Source: Microbacterium oxydans (GTDB lineage Bacteria; Actinomycetota; Actinomycetes; Actinomycetales; Microbacteriaceae). Taken from it: 64,000 bases of DNA. Within the stretch, counting starts at the first letter, position 1. Each line of letters begins with the position of its first letter. The notes under the pieces were generated by a model that searched no databases, was not told where the DNA came from, and worked only from the letters and a program-made list of their open reading frames with translations. The position numbers were made by a program, and so were the translations under genes. Of this stretch, positions 50,846 to 59,808 are shown in pieces. The stretch lies in contig NZ_JYIV01000012.1 of assembly GCF_000956405.1 (NCBI RefSeq), forward strand, positions 1-64,000. The letters run 5' to 3'.

Positions 50846-52927
50846 TCACGCCGCCGCCCGCTCCTTCGCCACCAGGGTGAGCACGTCGTACGTGGCGACG
50901 ATGTCGTCGTGCTGGTTCTTCAGCACGGCGTCCCAGCGCACCTCCCCGTACTCGTCGGTCTCCCTTGGCGTGATCTGCTTGGCGGTCAGCTCGACCCGGA
51001 TGTCGTCACCGGGGGAGACGGGCGTCACGAATCGCAGGTTCTCGAGCCCGGAGTTCGCGAGCACGGGCCCCGGCGCCGGGTCGACGAACAGCCCTGCCGC
51101 CCACGAGACCAGCAGGTACCCGTGTGCCACGCGTCCGGGGAAGAACGGATTCGCGGAGGCCGCGGTCTCGTCCATGTGCGCGTAGAACGTGTCGCCGGTG
51201 AACGTCGCGAACGTCTCGATGTCATCGAGGGTGACCGTGCGGGAGGCACTGGCCACCTGATCGCCGACGTGCAGCTCGGCCAGCGACTTGCGGAACGGGT
51301 GCACGCCGTCGCCCTGCTCGTACGGACGCGAGGCTGCGCCCTGGTGCCAGACTCCCGTGAGCGCGGTCAGCATCTCCGGGGAGCCCTGCACCGCGGTGCG
51401 CTGCATGTGGTGCAGCACCGCCCTGATGCCGCCGAGCTCCTCGCCGCCGCCCGCACGCCCGGGGCCACCGTGGACGAGGTTCGGCAGCGGCGATCCGTGC
51501 CCCGTCGAGGTGCGGGCGTCGTCCCTGTCGAGGAAGAGGACGCGTCCGTTGTAGGCGGCCATGCCCGTGGCGAGTGTGACGGCGACCTCCGGGTCGTGTG
51601 TCGCAACGCTGGTCACGAGCGAGCCTCCGCCGCGAGCCACGAGGGCGCTCGCCTCGTCGAGGGTGCGATAGCCGACGATGCTCGACACCGGTCCGAATGC
51701 CTCGATCTCGTTGACGGCCGCGCTCGTCGGATCGGGGAAGCGCAGCAGCATCGGCGTCACGAAGGCGCCGTCGGGGGCTTCTCCTTCGGTGCCGTCAGCG
51801 CGGCGGACGGTCGGCGCGTCGGTCGTCCCGATCACGAGTTCGCCACCGCCGTCCCGCAGACGGTCGACCTGGCGCAGAACCTCCTCGCGCTGTGCGGTGG
51901 AGGCGAGCGGACCCATGGTCACCCCCTCGGCGCGCGGATCGCCGAGGACCACGCGCGACGACAGCCGCTCGCGGACCGCGGCGATCACGTCGTCGACAGC
52001 TTCCGCCGGCACGATCGCCCGGCGGATTGCAGTGCACTTCTGCCCGGCCTTGGTCGTCATCTCAGCGACCAGCTGCTTGACGTAGGCGTCGAACTCCGGC
52101 GTGCCCGAGACGGCATCCGTCCCGAGGACCGACGCGTTGATCGAGTCGGTCTCGCTCGTGAAGCGCACCCCTCCCGTCTGCACCGCATCGTGGGCACGCA
52201 GGTTCTCGGCGGTCGACGCGGAGCCGGTGAAGGCCACCAGATCGCCCAGCCGCAGCTCATCGAAGAGGCCGGGCACGCTGCCGGAGACGAGTTGCAGTGA
52301 CCCGTCGGGGAGGAGACCGGATTCCACCATCACGCGCACCATGGCCTCGGCGAGGTAGCCGGTGGGGGTGGCCGGCTTCACGACGGTGGGGACGCCGGCG
52401 AGGAACGCGGGAGCGAACTTCTCGAGAGACCCCCAGACCGGGAAGTTGAAGGCGTTGATCTGCACGGCGACGCCGCGGAGTCGCGTGTAGATGTGGCGGC
52501 CGAGGAAGGAGCCGTCCTTGGAGAGGTTCTCCACGCCCCCGTCGACGTACACCGTCGCGTTGGGCAGCTCGCGCCGGCCCTTGCTCGAGTACGCGAACAG
52601 CACGCCGATCCCGCCGTCGATGTCCACCCAGGAGTCCTGCGCGGTGGCACCGGTGCGGCTGGACAGCTCGTACAGCTCGGCCTTGCGTTCGGTGAGGGCG
52701 AGGGCGAGCTGCTTGAGCAGCACGGCGCGCTGATGGAACGTGAGCTCACCCAGCGATGCCTGCCCCACGGTGCGCGCGTGGTCGAGCACAGCACCCAGGT
52801 CGAGTCCGTCGGTCGAGACACGCGCCACGACCTCGCCCGTGGAGGCGTCACGGACGTCCGTGGCCCCGGCATCGGACGACGGCGTCCACCATGCTCCCTC
52901 GACGTAGCTGGGGAGTATCTCCGTCAT
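50846..52927 (-). CDS. paaZ: Bifunctional oxepin-CoA hydrolase / semialdehyde dehydrogenase
   Basis: Opens the oxepin-CoA ring and oxidises the resulting aldehyde. The 693-residue fusion has an ALDH domain (1-525; catalytic Cys in AGQKCTAIRRAIVP, NAFNFPVWGSLEKFAPA near residue 150) and a C-terminal MaoC-type R-enoyl-CoA hydratase (about 550-690; DTFYAHMDETAASANPFFPGRVAHG). The ATG at 52927 has GAAGGGAA upstream. Last gene of paaJ-F-H-Z. Confidence 0.95.
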   Translation of the reverse strand: MTEILPSYVEGAWWTPSSDAGATDVRDASTGEVVARVSTDGLDLGAVLDHARTVGQASLGELTFHQRAVLLKQLALALTERKAELYELSSRTGATAQDSWVDIDGGIGVLFAYSSKGRRELPNATVYVDGGVENLSKDGSFLGRHIYTRLRGVAVQINAFNFPVWGSLEKFAPAFLAGVPTVVKPATPTGYLAEAMVRVMVESGLLPDGSLQLVSGSVPGLFDELRLGDLVAFTGSASTAENLRAHDAVQTGGVRFTSETDSINASVLGTDAVSGTPEFDAYVKQLVAEMTTKAGQKCTAIRRAIVPAEAVDDVIAAVRERLSSRVVLGDPRAEGVTMGPLASTAQREEVLRQVDRLRDGGGELVIGTTDAPTVRRADGTEGEAPDGAFVTPMLLRFPDPTSAAVNEIEAFGPVSSIVGYRTLDEASALVARGGGSLVTSVATHDPEVAVTLATGMAAYNGRVLFLDRDDARTSTGHGSPLPNLVHGGPGRAGGGEELGGIRAVLHHMQRTAVQGSPEMLTALTGVWHQGAASRPYEQGDGVHPFRKSLAELHVGDQVASASRTVTLDDIETFATFTGDTFYAHMDETAASANPFFPGRVAHGYLLVSWAAGLFVDPAPGPVLANSGLENLRFVTPVSPGDDIRVELTAKQITPRETDEYGEVRWDAVLKNQHDDIVATYDVLTLVAKERAAA

Positions 52928-52938
52928 TTCTGTTCCCT

Positions 52939-53808
52939 TCATGAGGCGTCCCATTCGTAGAAGCCGCGTCCGCTCTTGCGGCCCAGGTGGCCTTCGGCGA
53001 CCAGTCGTCGCAGCAGGGCCGGCGGTTCGAAGCGCTCACCCAGCTGTGCGCAGAGGTACTCGGCGATGCCCAGACGCACGTCGAGCCCGACGATGTCGGT
53101 GAGTCGCAGCGGACCGACCGGATGCTTGTATCCGAGCGTCATCGCGGCGTCGATGTCCTCGGCGGAGGCCACACCTTCTTCCAGCATTCGGATCGCCTCG
53201 AGCCCGATCGCGACGCCGAGGCGGGACGACGCGAATCCGGGAGCATCGGCCACGACGATCGGTGTCTTGCCGATGGCGGCCACCCAGCCGCGGGCGGCAT
53301 CGACGAGCGCAGGGGCGGTGCTCGCACCATGGACGATCTCGACGAGGGTGGAGGCGGGCACCGGATTGAAGAAGTGCATGCCCAGCAGGCGTTCGGGGCG
53401 ATCGAGCACCGCGGCCAGCTCATCGATCGAGATGGAAGAGGTGTTCGAGGCGATGGCGGCGTCCGGCGCGATCTGCGCCTCGACCCGACGGAGCGCGTCG
53501 ACCTTGAGGGCGAGATCCTCCGGAACGGCTTCGACGACGAGCGTGCACTGCGCGAACAGGGCGGCATCCGTGCCCGTGGTCAGGCGCGCCCGATAGGCCT
53601 CGGGGGAGTCGAGGGCCGTGCCGCGTGCGACCGAGGCGTCGATGGACTCGAGCACGCGTGCTGTGGCCGCCTCCGCCGCGTCGGCGTCGCGTTCGACGAC
53701 GGCGACCCGGGAGCCGGCGAGCAGGAAGGCGTGCGCGATGCCTGCGCCCATGCGTCCGCCGCCGAGCACCCCCACCTGTTCGGGCGCGATGAACGTGCTC
53801 TCGGTCAT
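52939..53808 (-). CDS. paaH: 3-hydroxyacyl-CoA dehydrogenase
   Basis: Oxidises 3-hydroxyadipyl-CoA to 3-oxoadipyl-CoA with NAD. The 289-residue protein has the Rossmann motif VGVLGGGRMGAGIAHAFLLAG, the catalytic His in LGMHFFNPVPAS and the Asn-containing SNTSSISIDEL, then the helical dimerisation domain ending HLGRKSGRGFYEW. Single-domain size. ATGA overlap with paaF; 11 nt before paaZ. Confidence 0.93.
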   Translation of the reverse strand: MTESTFIAPEQVGVLGGGRMGAGIAHAFLLAGSRVAVVERDADAAEAATARVLESIDASVARGTALDSPEAYRARLTTGTDAALFAQCTLVVEAVPEDLALKVDALRRVEAQIAPDAAIASNTSSISIDELAAVLDRPERLLGMHFFNPVPASTLVEIVHGASTAPALVDAARGWVAAIGKTPIVVADAPGFASSRLGVAIGLEAIRMLEEGVASAEDIDAAMTLGYKHPVGPLRLTDIVGLDVRLGIAEYLCAQLGERFEPPALLRRLVAEGHLGRKSGRGFYEWDAS

Positions 53809-54575
53809 CGGTCTCTCCGTTCGAGGAAGTCGGTCATCCGTCGGAACTTCTCCGGGCTCTCGAAGAGCTCGGCCTGGGCTTCCAGGTCGGCGGAGGGGTG
53901 CTGGTCGCGGGGCGTCCGGAACACCCGCTTGGTCGCGATGGTCGCTGCAGGGTCGTTGCGGGCGATGCGGTCGACGATGGCGTGGGCGGCCGGCAGCAGG
54001 TCCGCCGTCTCGTGGATCGCCGAGACCAGCCCGATGCGCAGCGCCTCCTCTGCCTTCACCGCGCGACCCGTGAGTAGCAGCTCGATCGCCCTGGCATCGC
54101 CGACGATCTCCTTGAGACGCCAGCTCGCGCCGGCCGCTGCGAGGATGCCCAGCCCGGTCTCCGGGTTGCCGATCGCGAGCGTCGGCGTCCCGATGCGGAT
54201 GTCCGCCGCGTAGGCGAGCTCGGCTCCACCGCCGAGCGCGTAGCCGTCGATCGCCGCGATGACGGGCATCGGCAGCTCGGCGAGACGGACGAACGCGTGA
54301 GCGTTGATCCCGCGCAGCGCGTCGGCGGCACGCCGTTCGCGCAGTTCGGCGATGTCGGCACCCGCCGCGAAGACCCCGCCGGCGCCGGTGAGGATCAGCG
54401 GGAGCGGCACGGCCTCCAGCTCGGCGCACAGCGCGTGCAGCGCGTCGATCGTGGCCTGGTCGATCGCGTTGCGCTTGTGCGGCCGATTGAGGGTGGCGAC
54501 CACGCGGTCGTGACGCCTTTCGACGAGGAGGGGTTCGTCGTGCGCCTGCGTATCGCCGAGGGGAGACCGCGGCAT
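53805..54575 (-). CDS. paaF: 2,3-dehydroadipyl-CoA hydratase
   Basis: Crotonase of 256 residues that hydrates the unsaturated adipyl-CoA intermediate. Motifs are LNRPHKRNAID, VFAAGADIAEL and DGYALGGGAELAYAADIRIG (oxyanion holes), and GNPETGLGILAAAGAS with a catalytic Glu, which fits a hydratase rather than PaaG. Starts by TGATG overlap with the thiolase gene. Confidence 0.9.
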   Translation of the reverse strand: MPRSPLGDTQAHDEPLLVERRHDRVVATLNRPHKRNAIDQATIDALHALCAELEAVPLPLILTGAGGVFAAGADIAELRERRAADALRGINAHAFVRLAELPMPVIAAIDGYALGGGAELAYAADIRIGTPTLAIGNPETGLGILAAAGASWRLKEIVGDARAIELLLTGRAVKAEEALRIGLVSAIHETADLLPAAHAIVDRIARNDPAATIATKRVFRTPRDQHPSADLEAQAELFESPEKFRRMTDFLERRDR

Positions 54576-55765
54576 CACACCTTCTCCACGATCAGAGCAG
54601 CGCCCTGGCCGACGCCGACGCACATGGTGGCGAGTCCATAGCGGGAGCCCTCGCGCTCCATGCGTCCGAGGAGGGTGACCAGAAGGCGTGAGCCGGACGA
54701 GCCGAGCGGGTGACCGAGCGCGATCGCTCCGCCGTCGGCGTTCACGCGGGTCTCGTCGAGTCCGAGGCGTCGGATGCACGCGATGGACTGCGTCGCGAAT
54801 GCTTCGTTGAGCTCGATCGAGCCGATGTCGTCGACGGAGAGCCCGGCGCGTCGGAGGGCCTTCTCCGTGGCGGGCACCGGTCCAAGCCCCATGATCTCGG
54901 GCGCGAGTCCCGCGCTGGTGCCGACGACGATCCGCGCCCGCGGTGTCAGCCCGTGCCGCTCGACCGCCTCCGCGCTCGCGACCATGATCGCCGAGGCACC
55001 GTCGTTGAGCGCGCTGGAGTTGCCGGCGGTGACGACCTGACCGCCCGCGACGACGGGCCGCAGTCGGGCGAGGCCTTCGAGCGTCGTCTCCGGACGAGGG
55101 CCCTCGTCGACGAGCACCTCACCCGAGCCGACGGGGACTCCGACGATCTCCGCCTCGAACCGTCCGTCTGCGATCGCCGCGGCAGCCCGCTGCTGCGAGC
55201 GCAGGGCGAACGCGTCCGCCTCTTCGCGTCCGATGCCGTCGACGCGCGCGACCTCCTCCGCGGTCTCCGGCATCGTGTACGTCGCCTTCTCGCGGGCCAT
55301 GAGTCGCGGGTTCGGGAACCGCCAGCCGATCGAGGTATCGAACGCGGCGCCGGGCTTCGCCCACGCCTTCTCGGGCTTGGCCTGCACCCAGGGTGCGCGG
55401 GTCATCGATTCGACGCCGCCGGCGATGATGAGGTCGGCGTCACCGGCGCGGATCGCCTGAGCGGCCATCGTCACGGCGGACATGCCGGAGGCGCATAGCC
55501 GATTGACCGTGATGCCGGGGACGCTGTCGGGAAGGCCGGCGAGCAGGACCGCCATCCTGGCGACATTGCGGTTGTCCTCGCCCGCCTGGTTCGCGGCGCC
55601 GAGGATGACCTCGTCGATCTCCGCCTGGAGAGGGTCGACGCCTGCACGTCGCGCCGCCTCGTGGACGACGATCGATGCGAGGTCGTCGGGACGGACGGAG
55701 GCGAGGGCTCCGCCGTAGCGACCGACCGGGGTGCGTACGCCTCCGACGAGGTAGGCCTCGGTCAT
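54575..55765 (-). CDS. paaJ: 3-oxoadipyl-CoA thiolase
   Basis: Cleaves 3-oxoadipyl-CoA to succinyl-CoA and acetyl-CoA. The 396-residue thiolase has the acyl-Cys C91 (TVNRLCASGMSAV), NEAFATQS, GGAIALGHPLGSSG and the second Cys in TMCVGVGQG. Closely similar to PcaF, so beta-ketoadipate use is also possible. First gene of the paaJ-F-H-Z unit, 59 nt downstream of a PaaR-type site. Confidence 0.93.
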   Translation of the reverse strand: MTEAYLVGGVRTPVGRYGGALASVRPDDLASIVVHEAARRAGVDPLQAEIDEVILGAANQAGEDNRNVARMAVLLAGLPDSVPGITVNRLCASGMSAVTMAAQAIRAGDADLIIAGGVESMTRAPWVQAKPEKAWAKPGAAFDTSIGWRFPNPRLMAREKATYTMPETAEEVARVDGIGREEADAFALRSQQRAAAAIADGRFEAEIVGVPVGSGEVLVDEGPRPETTLEGLARLRPVVAGGQVVTAGNSSALNDGASAIMVASAEAVERHGLTPRARIVVGTSAGLAPEIMGLGPVPATEKALRRAGLSVDDIGSIELNEAFATQSIACIRRLGLDETRVNADGGAIALGHPLGSSGSRLLVTLLGRMEREGSRYGLATMCVGVGQGAALIVEKV

Positions 55766-55824
55766 GCGGAACTCCTGACTGCGTTGTCTCGACGGTTTCC
55801 CGTTGTCCGGACGATCGGCCCGAA

Positions 55825-55846
55825 TTACTGACCGATCGTCCGGTAA
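55825..55846. promoter_or_regulatory. PaaR-type operator before paaJ
   Basis: The most symmetric of the four sites: TTACTGACCGATC then GTCCGGTAA. A partial related sequence (CCGGACGATCGGCC, 55808-55821) lies immediately to the left and may be a second, weaker half-site. Confidence 0.88.
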
Positions 55847-55885
55847 TTATGTCACACGTGTGGCCGGAGCCGCATCGGGGCGGCG

Positions 55886-57205
55886 TCAGCTGAGCAGGTC
55901 CACGCCCTTGGTCTCCTTGACGAGCGAGACGCCGATCAGCGAGATCACGGACGCCACTGCGATGTAGACGCCGATCGTCCATGCCGCGTGGAACTGGTTC
56001 ATCAGAGCCTCGGCGATCATCGGTGCGAACGCTCCACCGAGGATCGCGCCGAGGGCGTAGCCGATGGAGACGCCCGAGTAGCGAACGTTCGCGGGGAACA
56101 TCTCCGCATAGAGGGCGGCCTGCGGGCCATAGGAGAGCCCGAGCGCGAACGTCATCACGAACAGCGCCACGAAGTACCAGAGGATGTTCGCGGTGTCGAT
56201 GAGGAACCACATCGGCACCGCCCAGAGCGCGAGCGCCACGTAGCCGATCTGGAACGTGCGGATGCGGCCGAGCCGGTCGGAGAGGTGTCCGCCCCACAGG
56301 GTGAAGATGAGCCATCCGAACGAGGCGAGGGTGGTCGCCAGCAGCACCGGGGGTCGGTCCATGCCCAGGGTGGTGACGGCGTAGGTCGCGAAGAAGGCGA
56401 TCAGCAGGTACCCCGCCGCGTTGTTCGCGATGAAGATGATGGCGGTGAGGACGACCTGCTTGGTGTTCTGGCGGAAGAGCCGGCTCAGGGGAGCGGAGGC
56501 CTCCTTGCGGCGGCGTCGCAGATCTTCGAAGACCGGGCTCTCATCGACCGCGCGGCGGATCACGTAGCCCACCGCGATGAGCACGATCGAGAGCAGGAAG
56601 GGGATGCGCCAGCCCCATTCGAGGAAGGCCTCCGGCGACATGGAGCTGGTGAGCACCCACAGGGTGGAGGTGGCGAGGATCATCCCGACGGGAACGCCGA
56701 TCTGCGGGAAGGCCCCGAAGAGTCCTCTGCGGCTGTTCGGCGCGTGCTCGACGGCCATCAGGGCGGCCCCGCCCCATTCGCCGCCCGCGGAGAATCCCTG
56801 CACGATGCGGAGCAGGATCAGCAGAATGGGCGCGGCCACGCCGATCGCGGCATACGTCGGAAGGAGGCCGATCAACGACGTCGACAGACCCATCATGACG
56901 AGCGTGAGCACGAGCATCTTCTTGCGACCGAGCTTGTCGCCGAGGTGGCCGGCGACGATCGCCCCGAGCGGGCGGAAGAGGAAGGAGATGCCGATCGTCG
57001 CGAACGAGAGCACCTGGGCGAAGCCGGGGTTCTCCTCTGCGATCGGCGCCAGGAACAGGGGTGCGAGCACCAGTCCTGCTGCTTGCGCGTAGATGAAGAA
57101 GTCGTACCACTCGATCGATGTGCCCACCAGGGTGCCGGCGAGCACGCGCCGTTCTTCGGTGGGCATCCGTGTGGACGAGGTGCGGGCGGAGACTGCTGAC
57201 GTCAT
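55886..57205 (-). CDS. MHS-family MFS transporter, probable phenylacetate importer
   Basis: An intact 439-residue proton symporter with 12 predicted helices: SIEWYDFFIYAQAAG, FRPLGAIVAGHLGDKLGRKKML, LLRIVQGFSAGGEWGGAALMA and YGPQAALYAEMFPANVRYSG are diagnostic of the metabolite:H+ symporter group. It is a close paralogue of the frameshifted permease at 14202-15579. It has its own PaaR-type operator 60 nt upstream and sits next to paaJ, so import of phenylacetate or a related aromatic acid is the best guess. Confidence 0.88.
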   Translation of the reverse strand: MTSAVSARTSSTRMPTEERRVLAGTLVGTSIEWYDFFIYAQAAGLVLAPLFLAPIAEENPGFAQVLSFATIGISFLFRPLGAIVAGHLGDKLGRKKMLVLTLVMMGLSTSLIGLLPTYAAIGVAAPILLILLRIVQGFSAGGEWGGAALMAVEHAPNSRRGLFGAFPQIGVPVGMILATSTLWVLTSSMSPEAFLEWGWRIPFLLSIVLIAVGYVIRRAVDESPVFEDLRRRRKEASAPLSRLFRQNTKQVVLTAIIFIANNAAGYLLIAFFATYAVTTLGMDRPPVLLATTLASFGWLIFTLWGGHLSDRLGRIRTFQIGYVALALWAVPMWFLIDTANILWYFVALFVMTFALGLSYGPQAALYAEMFPANVRYSGVSIGYALGAILGGAFAPMIAEALMNQFHAAWTIGVYIAVASVISLIGVSLVKETKGVDLLS

Positions 57206-57265
57206 GCGAACTCCATTGTTCTGCGATTCCGGGGGAGAGAGCGCTGGGCGGCGCTCGGGTGTTCA

Positions 57266-57287
57266 TAACCGAATGATCGGTCAGTAA
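57266..57287. promoter_or_regulatory. PaaR-type operator before the MHS transporter
   Basis: A 22-bp dyad (TAACCGAATGATC ... GATCGGTCAGTAA) 60 nt upstream of the transporter start; the distance equals that at paaI and paaJ, implying the same promoter layout. Confidence 0.87.
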
Positions 57288-57334
57288 TTGCCGAGCGTAG
57301 CGCATGGCGGCCCCCGGGATCGAAGGGGCTCCCG

Positions 57335-58783
57335 TCAGACTCTCCCGAATGCCCGCAAAGGATGCTCGATGAGCTCGGTCACCCGGCGCAGGAAGCCCGC
57401 GGCGTAGCCTCCGTCACACACCCGGTGGTCGAAGGCGAGCGAGAGCTGGACGATCCGTCGCGCCACGATCGCGCCATCGACCACCCAGGGCCGCTCGATG
57501 ATCCGCCCGATGCCGAGGATCGCCACATCCGGGTGGTTGATGATCGCGGCCGAGCCGTCGACCCCGAGGCCCCCGTAGTTGTTGAGGGTGAAGGTCGATC
57601 CCCGCAGGCGCTCAGGGGGCATCGTGCCGGAGCGCGCCGTGCTGGTGAGCTCGCGCAGCGTCGTGTCGAGCTGGGACAGGGTCAGGGCATGGGCGCGGGG
57701 TACCACCGGGACCAGGAGTCCGCGTTCGGTGTCGGCCGCGATGCCGAGGTTCACTCCGTCGAAGGAGATGATCTCGTCGCCGCTGTCGCTGAGGCGTGAG
57801 GCCAGCACGGGATACTCCTCGAGGGCGAGCAGCACGAACCGGGCGAGCAGTGCTGTCAACGAAGGCGCTTTGCCTCCCTCCGGAGCCATCCGTGCCCGCA
57901 GGTCCCACAGCTCTGTGGCGTCGACATCGACCCAGACGGTCGCCTCAGGGATCTCGGACCTGCTGCGGGAGAGCTTCGCACTGACCGCGCGGCGCAATGG
58001 CGACATCCGTTCGCGGGCGAGCACGTCGAGGCCGTCGACCGTCTCGACCGATCCGGTTCCCGCGCCTGTTCCTGCGGCAACCCGGCCCACGTGGCCGGCG
58101 GAAGCGCCTTCGACTGCACCGTCGACAGCGGCGCGCAGTACGTCGGCACGGGTGACAGCGCCGTCGACGCCGGTCGCCGTGATCGAGTGGACGTCGATGC
58201 CGAGGTCGCGTGCGAGACGACGCACGAGCGGGGAGCGGACGGCGACGGGGTGCCTCTCGGATGATCCCGAGGCGAGAGCTGCTTCGGAGGTGCTCGCTGC
58301 GGAGGTGCTCGCTGCGGAGGCACTCAGTGTGGAGGTGTTCGGCGTGGAGGGACGAGTCGTCGATGCAGCGGAAGGCCTCCGTCGCCCGGAGGTCGGGCGT
58401 GCGGTGGTGCCGTAGCCGATGAGGACGTTCCCCGACCCGGCCCGTTCCTCCTCGCGGTAGGCCTCGTGCTCGGGCTGAGCCGGAGAGGTGGGAGCTGCCT
58501 CGGGCGCGGGGAAGGACGCGGAGTCCGCCACTTCGAGCACGGGGGCGCCGACGTCGATCGTGTCCCCGGCGGTGCCGTGCAGCGCCGTGATGACTCCGGC
58601 GAACGGGGAGGGAAGTTCCACGATGCTCTTCGCGGTCTCGACCTCGGCGATCGGCTGGTCCGTCACGATGGTGTCGCCGACCGCGACGAGCCACTGCACG
58701 AGTCCGGCCTCCGTCAGCCCCTCGCCGAGGTCGGGTAGCCGGAACACCCGTGCGCCAGTCTGCGGCTGCACCGGAGCGCTCAT
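57335..58783 (-). CDS. bkdC: Dihydrolipoamide acyltransferase E2 of a 2-oxoacid dehydrogenase (branched-chain type)
   Basis: The 482-residue E2: one lipoyl domain (12-86, lipoyl Lys K52 in VETAKSIVE), a long Ala/Ser/Thr linker partly made of 15-bp coding repeats (AASTS units, about 58285-58345), the E3-binding domain (about 185-220, RSPLVRRLARDLGIDV) and the catalytic domain with the active-site His and Asp in FDHRVCDGG. No E3 gene lies nearby; a shared lipoamide dehydrogenase elsewhere is expected. ATGA overlap with the E1-beta gene. Confidence 0.92.
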   Translation of the reverse strand: MSAPVQPQTGARVFRLPDLGEGLTEAGLVQWLVAVGDTIVTDQPIAEVETAKSIVELPSPFAGVITALHGTAGDTIDVGAPVLEVADSASFPAPEAAPTSPAQPEHEAYREEERAGSGNVLIGYGTTARPTSGRRRPSAASTTRPSTPNTSTLSASAASTSAASTSEAALASGSSERHPVAVRSPLVRRLARDLGIDVHSITATGVDGAVTRADVLRAAVDGAVEGASAGHVGRVAAGTGAGTGSVETVDGLDVLARERMSPLRRAVSAKLSRSRSEIPEATVWVDVDATELWDLRARMAPEGGKAPSLTALLARFVLLALEEYPVLASRLSDSGDEIISFDGVNLGIAADTERGLLVPVVPRAHALTLSQLDTTLRELTSTARSGTMPPERLRGSTFTLNNYGGLGVDGSAAIINHPDVAILGIGRIIERPWVVDGAIVARRIVQLSLAFDHRVCDGGYAAGFLRRVTELIEHPLRAFGRV

Positions 58784-59808
58784 GCTTCGTCCTCCCAGTG
58801 CAGGGTGTCGATCGCGTCGAGCACGCGGTCGACGTCTGGCAGGTACCAGTGCTCGAGCTTCGGCGGTGCGTAGGGGGTGTCGAATCCGGTCACCCGTCGC
58901 ACGGGCGCCTCCAGGTGCTCGAAGCAGCGCTCGAACACCCGTGCCTGGATCTCGGAGGCGACGCTCACATAGCCGGGGGCCTCTGCGATGACCACGGCGC
59001 GGCCGGTCGACTTCACGGCGGCTGTCACGGTGGCGTCGTCGAAAGGCGAGAGCGACCGCACGTCGACGACCTGCACGCTCCGTCCTTCCGCGGCGGCCAC
59101 CTCGGCGACCTCCAGTGCGAGTGGCACGGACGAACCGTAGGCGAGGAGTGTCACATCCGTGCCGTCGCGGGCGATGCGCGCCGAGCCGAGCTCCGCGGCG
59201 ACCGAGGTGTCGACCTCGCCCTTCGACCAGTAGAGCTTCTTCGGCTCGAGGAAGATCACCGGGTCAGGTGAGGCGATGGCCGCCCGCAGCAGGGAGTAAG
59301 CATCCTGCGGAGTCGAGGGGCTGACGACCGTGAGGCCCGGTGTGTGCGCGTAGTACGCCTCGGAGGAATCGCAGTGGTGCTCGACGCCCCCGATGCCGCC
59401 GCCGAACGGGATGCGGATCACGAGGGGCATGCGCATGCCCCCGCGCGTGCGGTTCCCGAGCTTGGCGACATGGCTCACGACCTGTTCGAAGGCGGGGAGG
59501 GCGAAGGCGTCGAACTGCATCTCGACCACGGGGCGCAGCCCGTTCATCGCCATCCCCACCGCGGTGCCGACGATCCCGGACTCCGCGAGCGGGGTGTCGA
59601 AGCAGCGGTCCTCGCCGAAGCGGGCGGTGAGCCCGTCGGTGATGCGGAACACGCCGCCGAGGGCTCCCACGTCCTCGCCGAAGACCACCACGTCCGGATC
59701 AGACTCGATGGCGTCGGCCAGTGCCCTGTTCAAGGCGGCGGCCATGGTCATCGTGGTCGTCGTGGCGGCTTCGCTCTCGATGCGCGTGTCGTCGTGTGCG
59801 ATCGTCAT
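58780..59808 (-). CDS. bkdB: 2-oxoacid dehydrogenase E1 beta subunit (branched-chain type)
   Basis: A 342-residue transketolase-like subunit: VVVFGEDVGALGGVFRITDGL, PLAESGIVGTAVGMAMNGLRPVVEMQFDAF, and PSTPQDAYSLLRAAIASPDPVIFLEPKKLYW. An Asp/Glu/Thr-rich N-terminal extension of about 20 residues precedes the usual start. Forms the E1 heterotetramer with the product of the overlapping gene upstream (ATGA). Confidence 0.94.
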   Translation of the reverse strand: MTIAHDDTRIESEAATTTTMTMAAALNRALADAIESDPDVVVFGEDVGALGGVFRITDGLTARFGEDRCFDTPLAESGIVGTAVGMAMNGLRPVVEMQFDAFALPAFEQVVSHVAKLGNRTRGGMRMPLVIRIPFGGGIGGVEHHCDSSEAYYAHTPGLTVVSPSTPQDAYSLLRAAIASPDPVIFLEPKKLYWSKGEVDTSVAAELGSARIARDGTDVTLLAYGSSVPLALEVAEVAAAEGRSVQVVDVRSLSPFDDATVTAAVKSTGRAVVIAEAPGYVSVASEIQARVFERCFEHLEAPVRRVTGFDTPYAPPKLEHWYLPDVDRVLDAIDTLHWEDEA

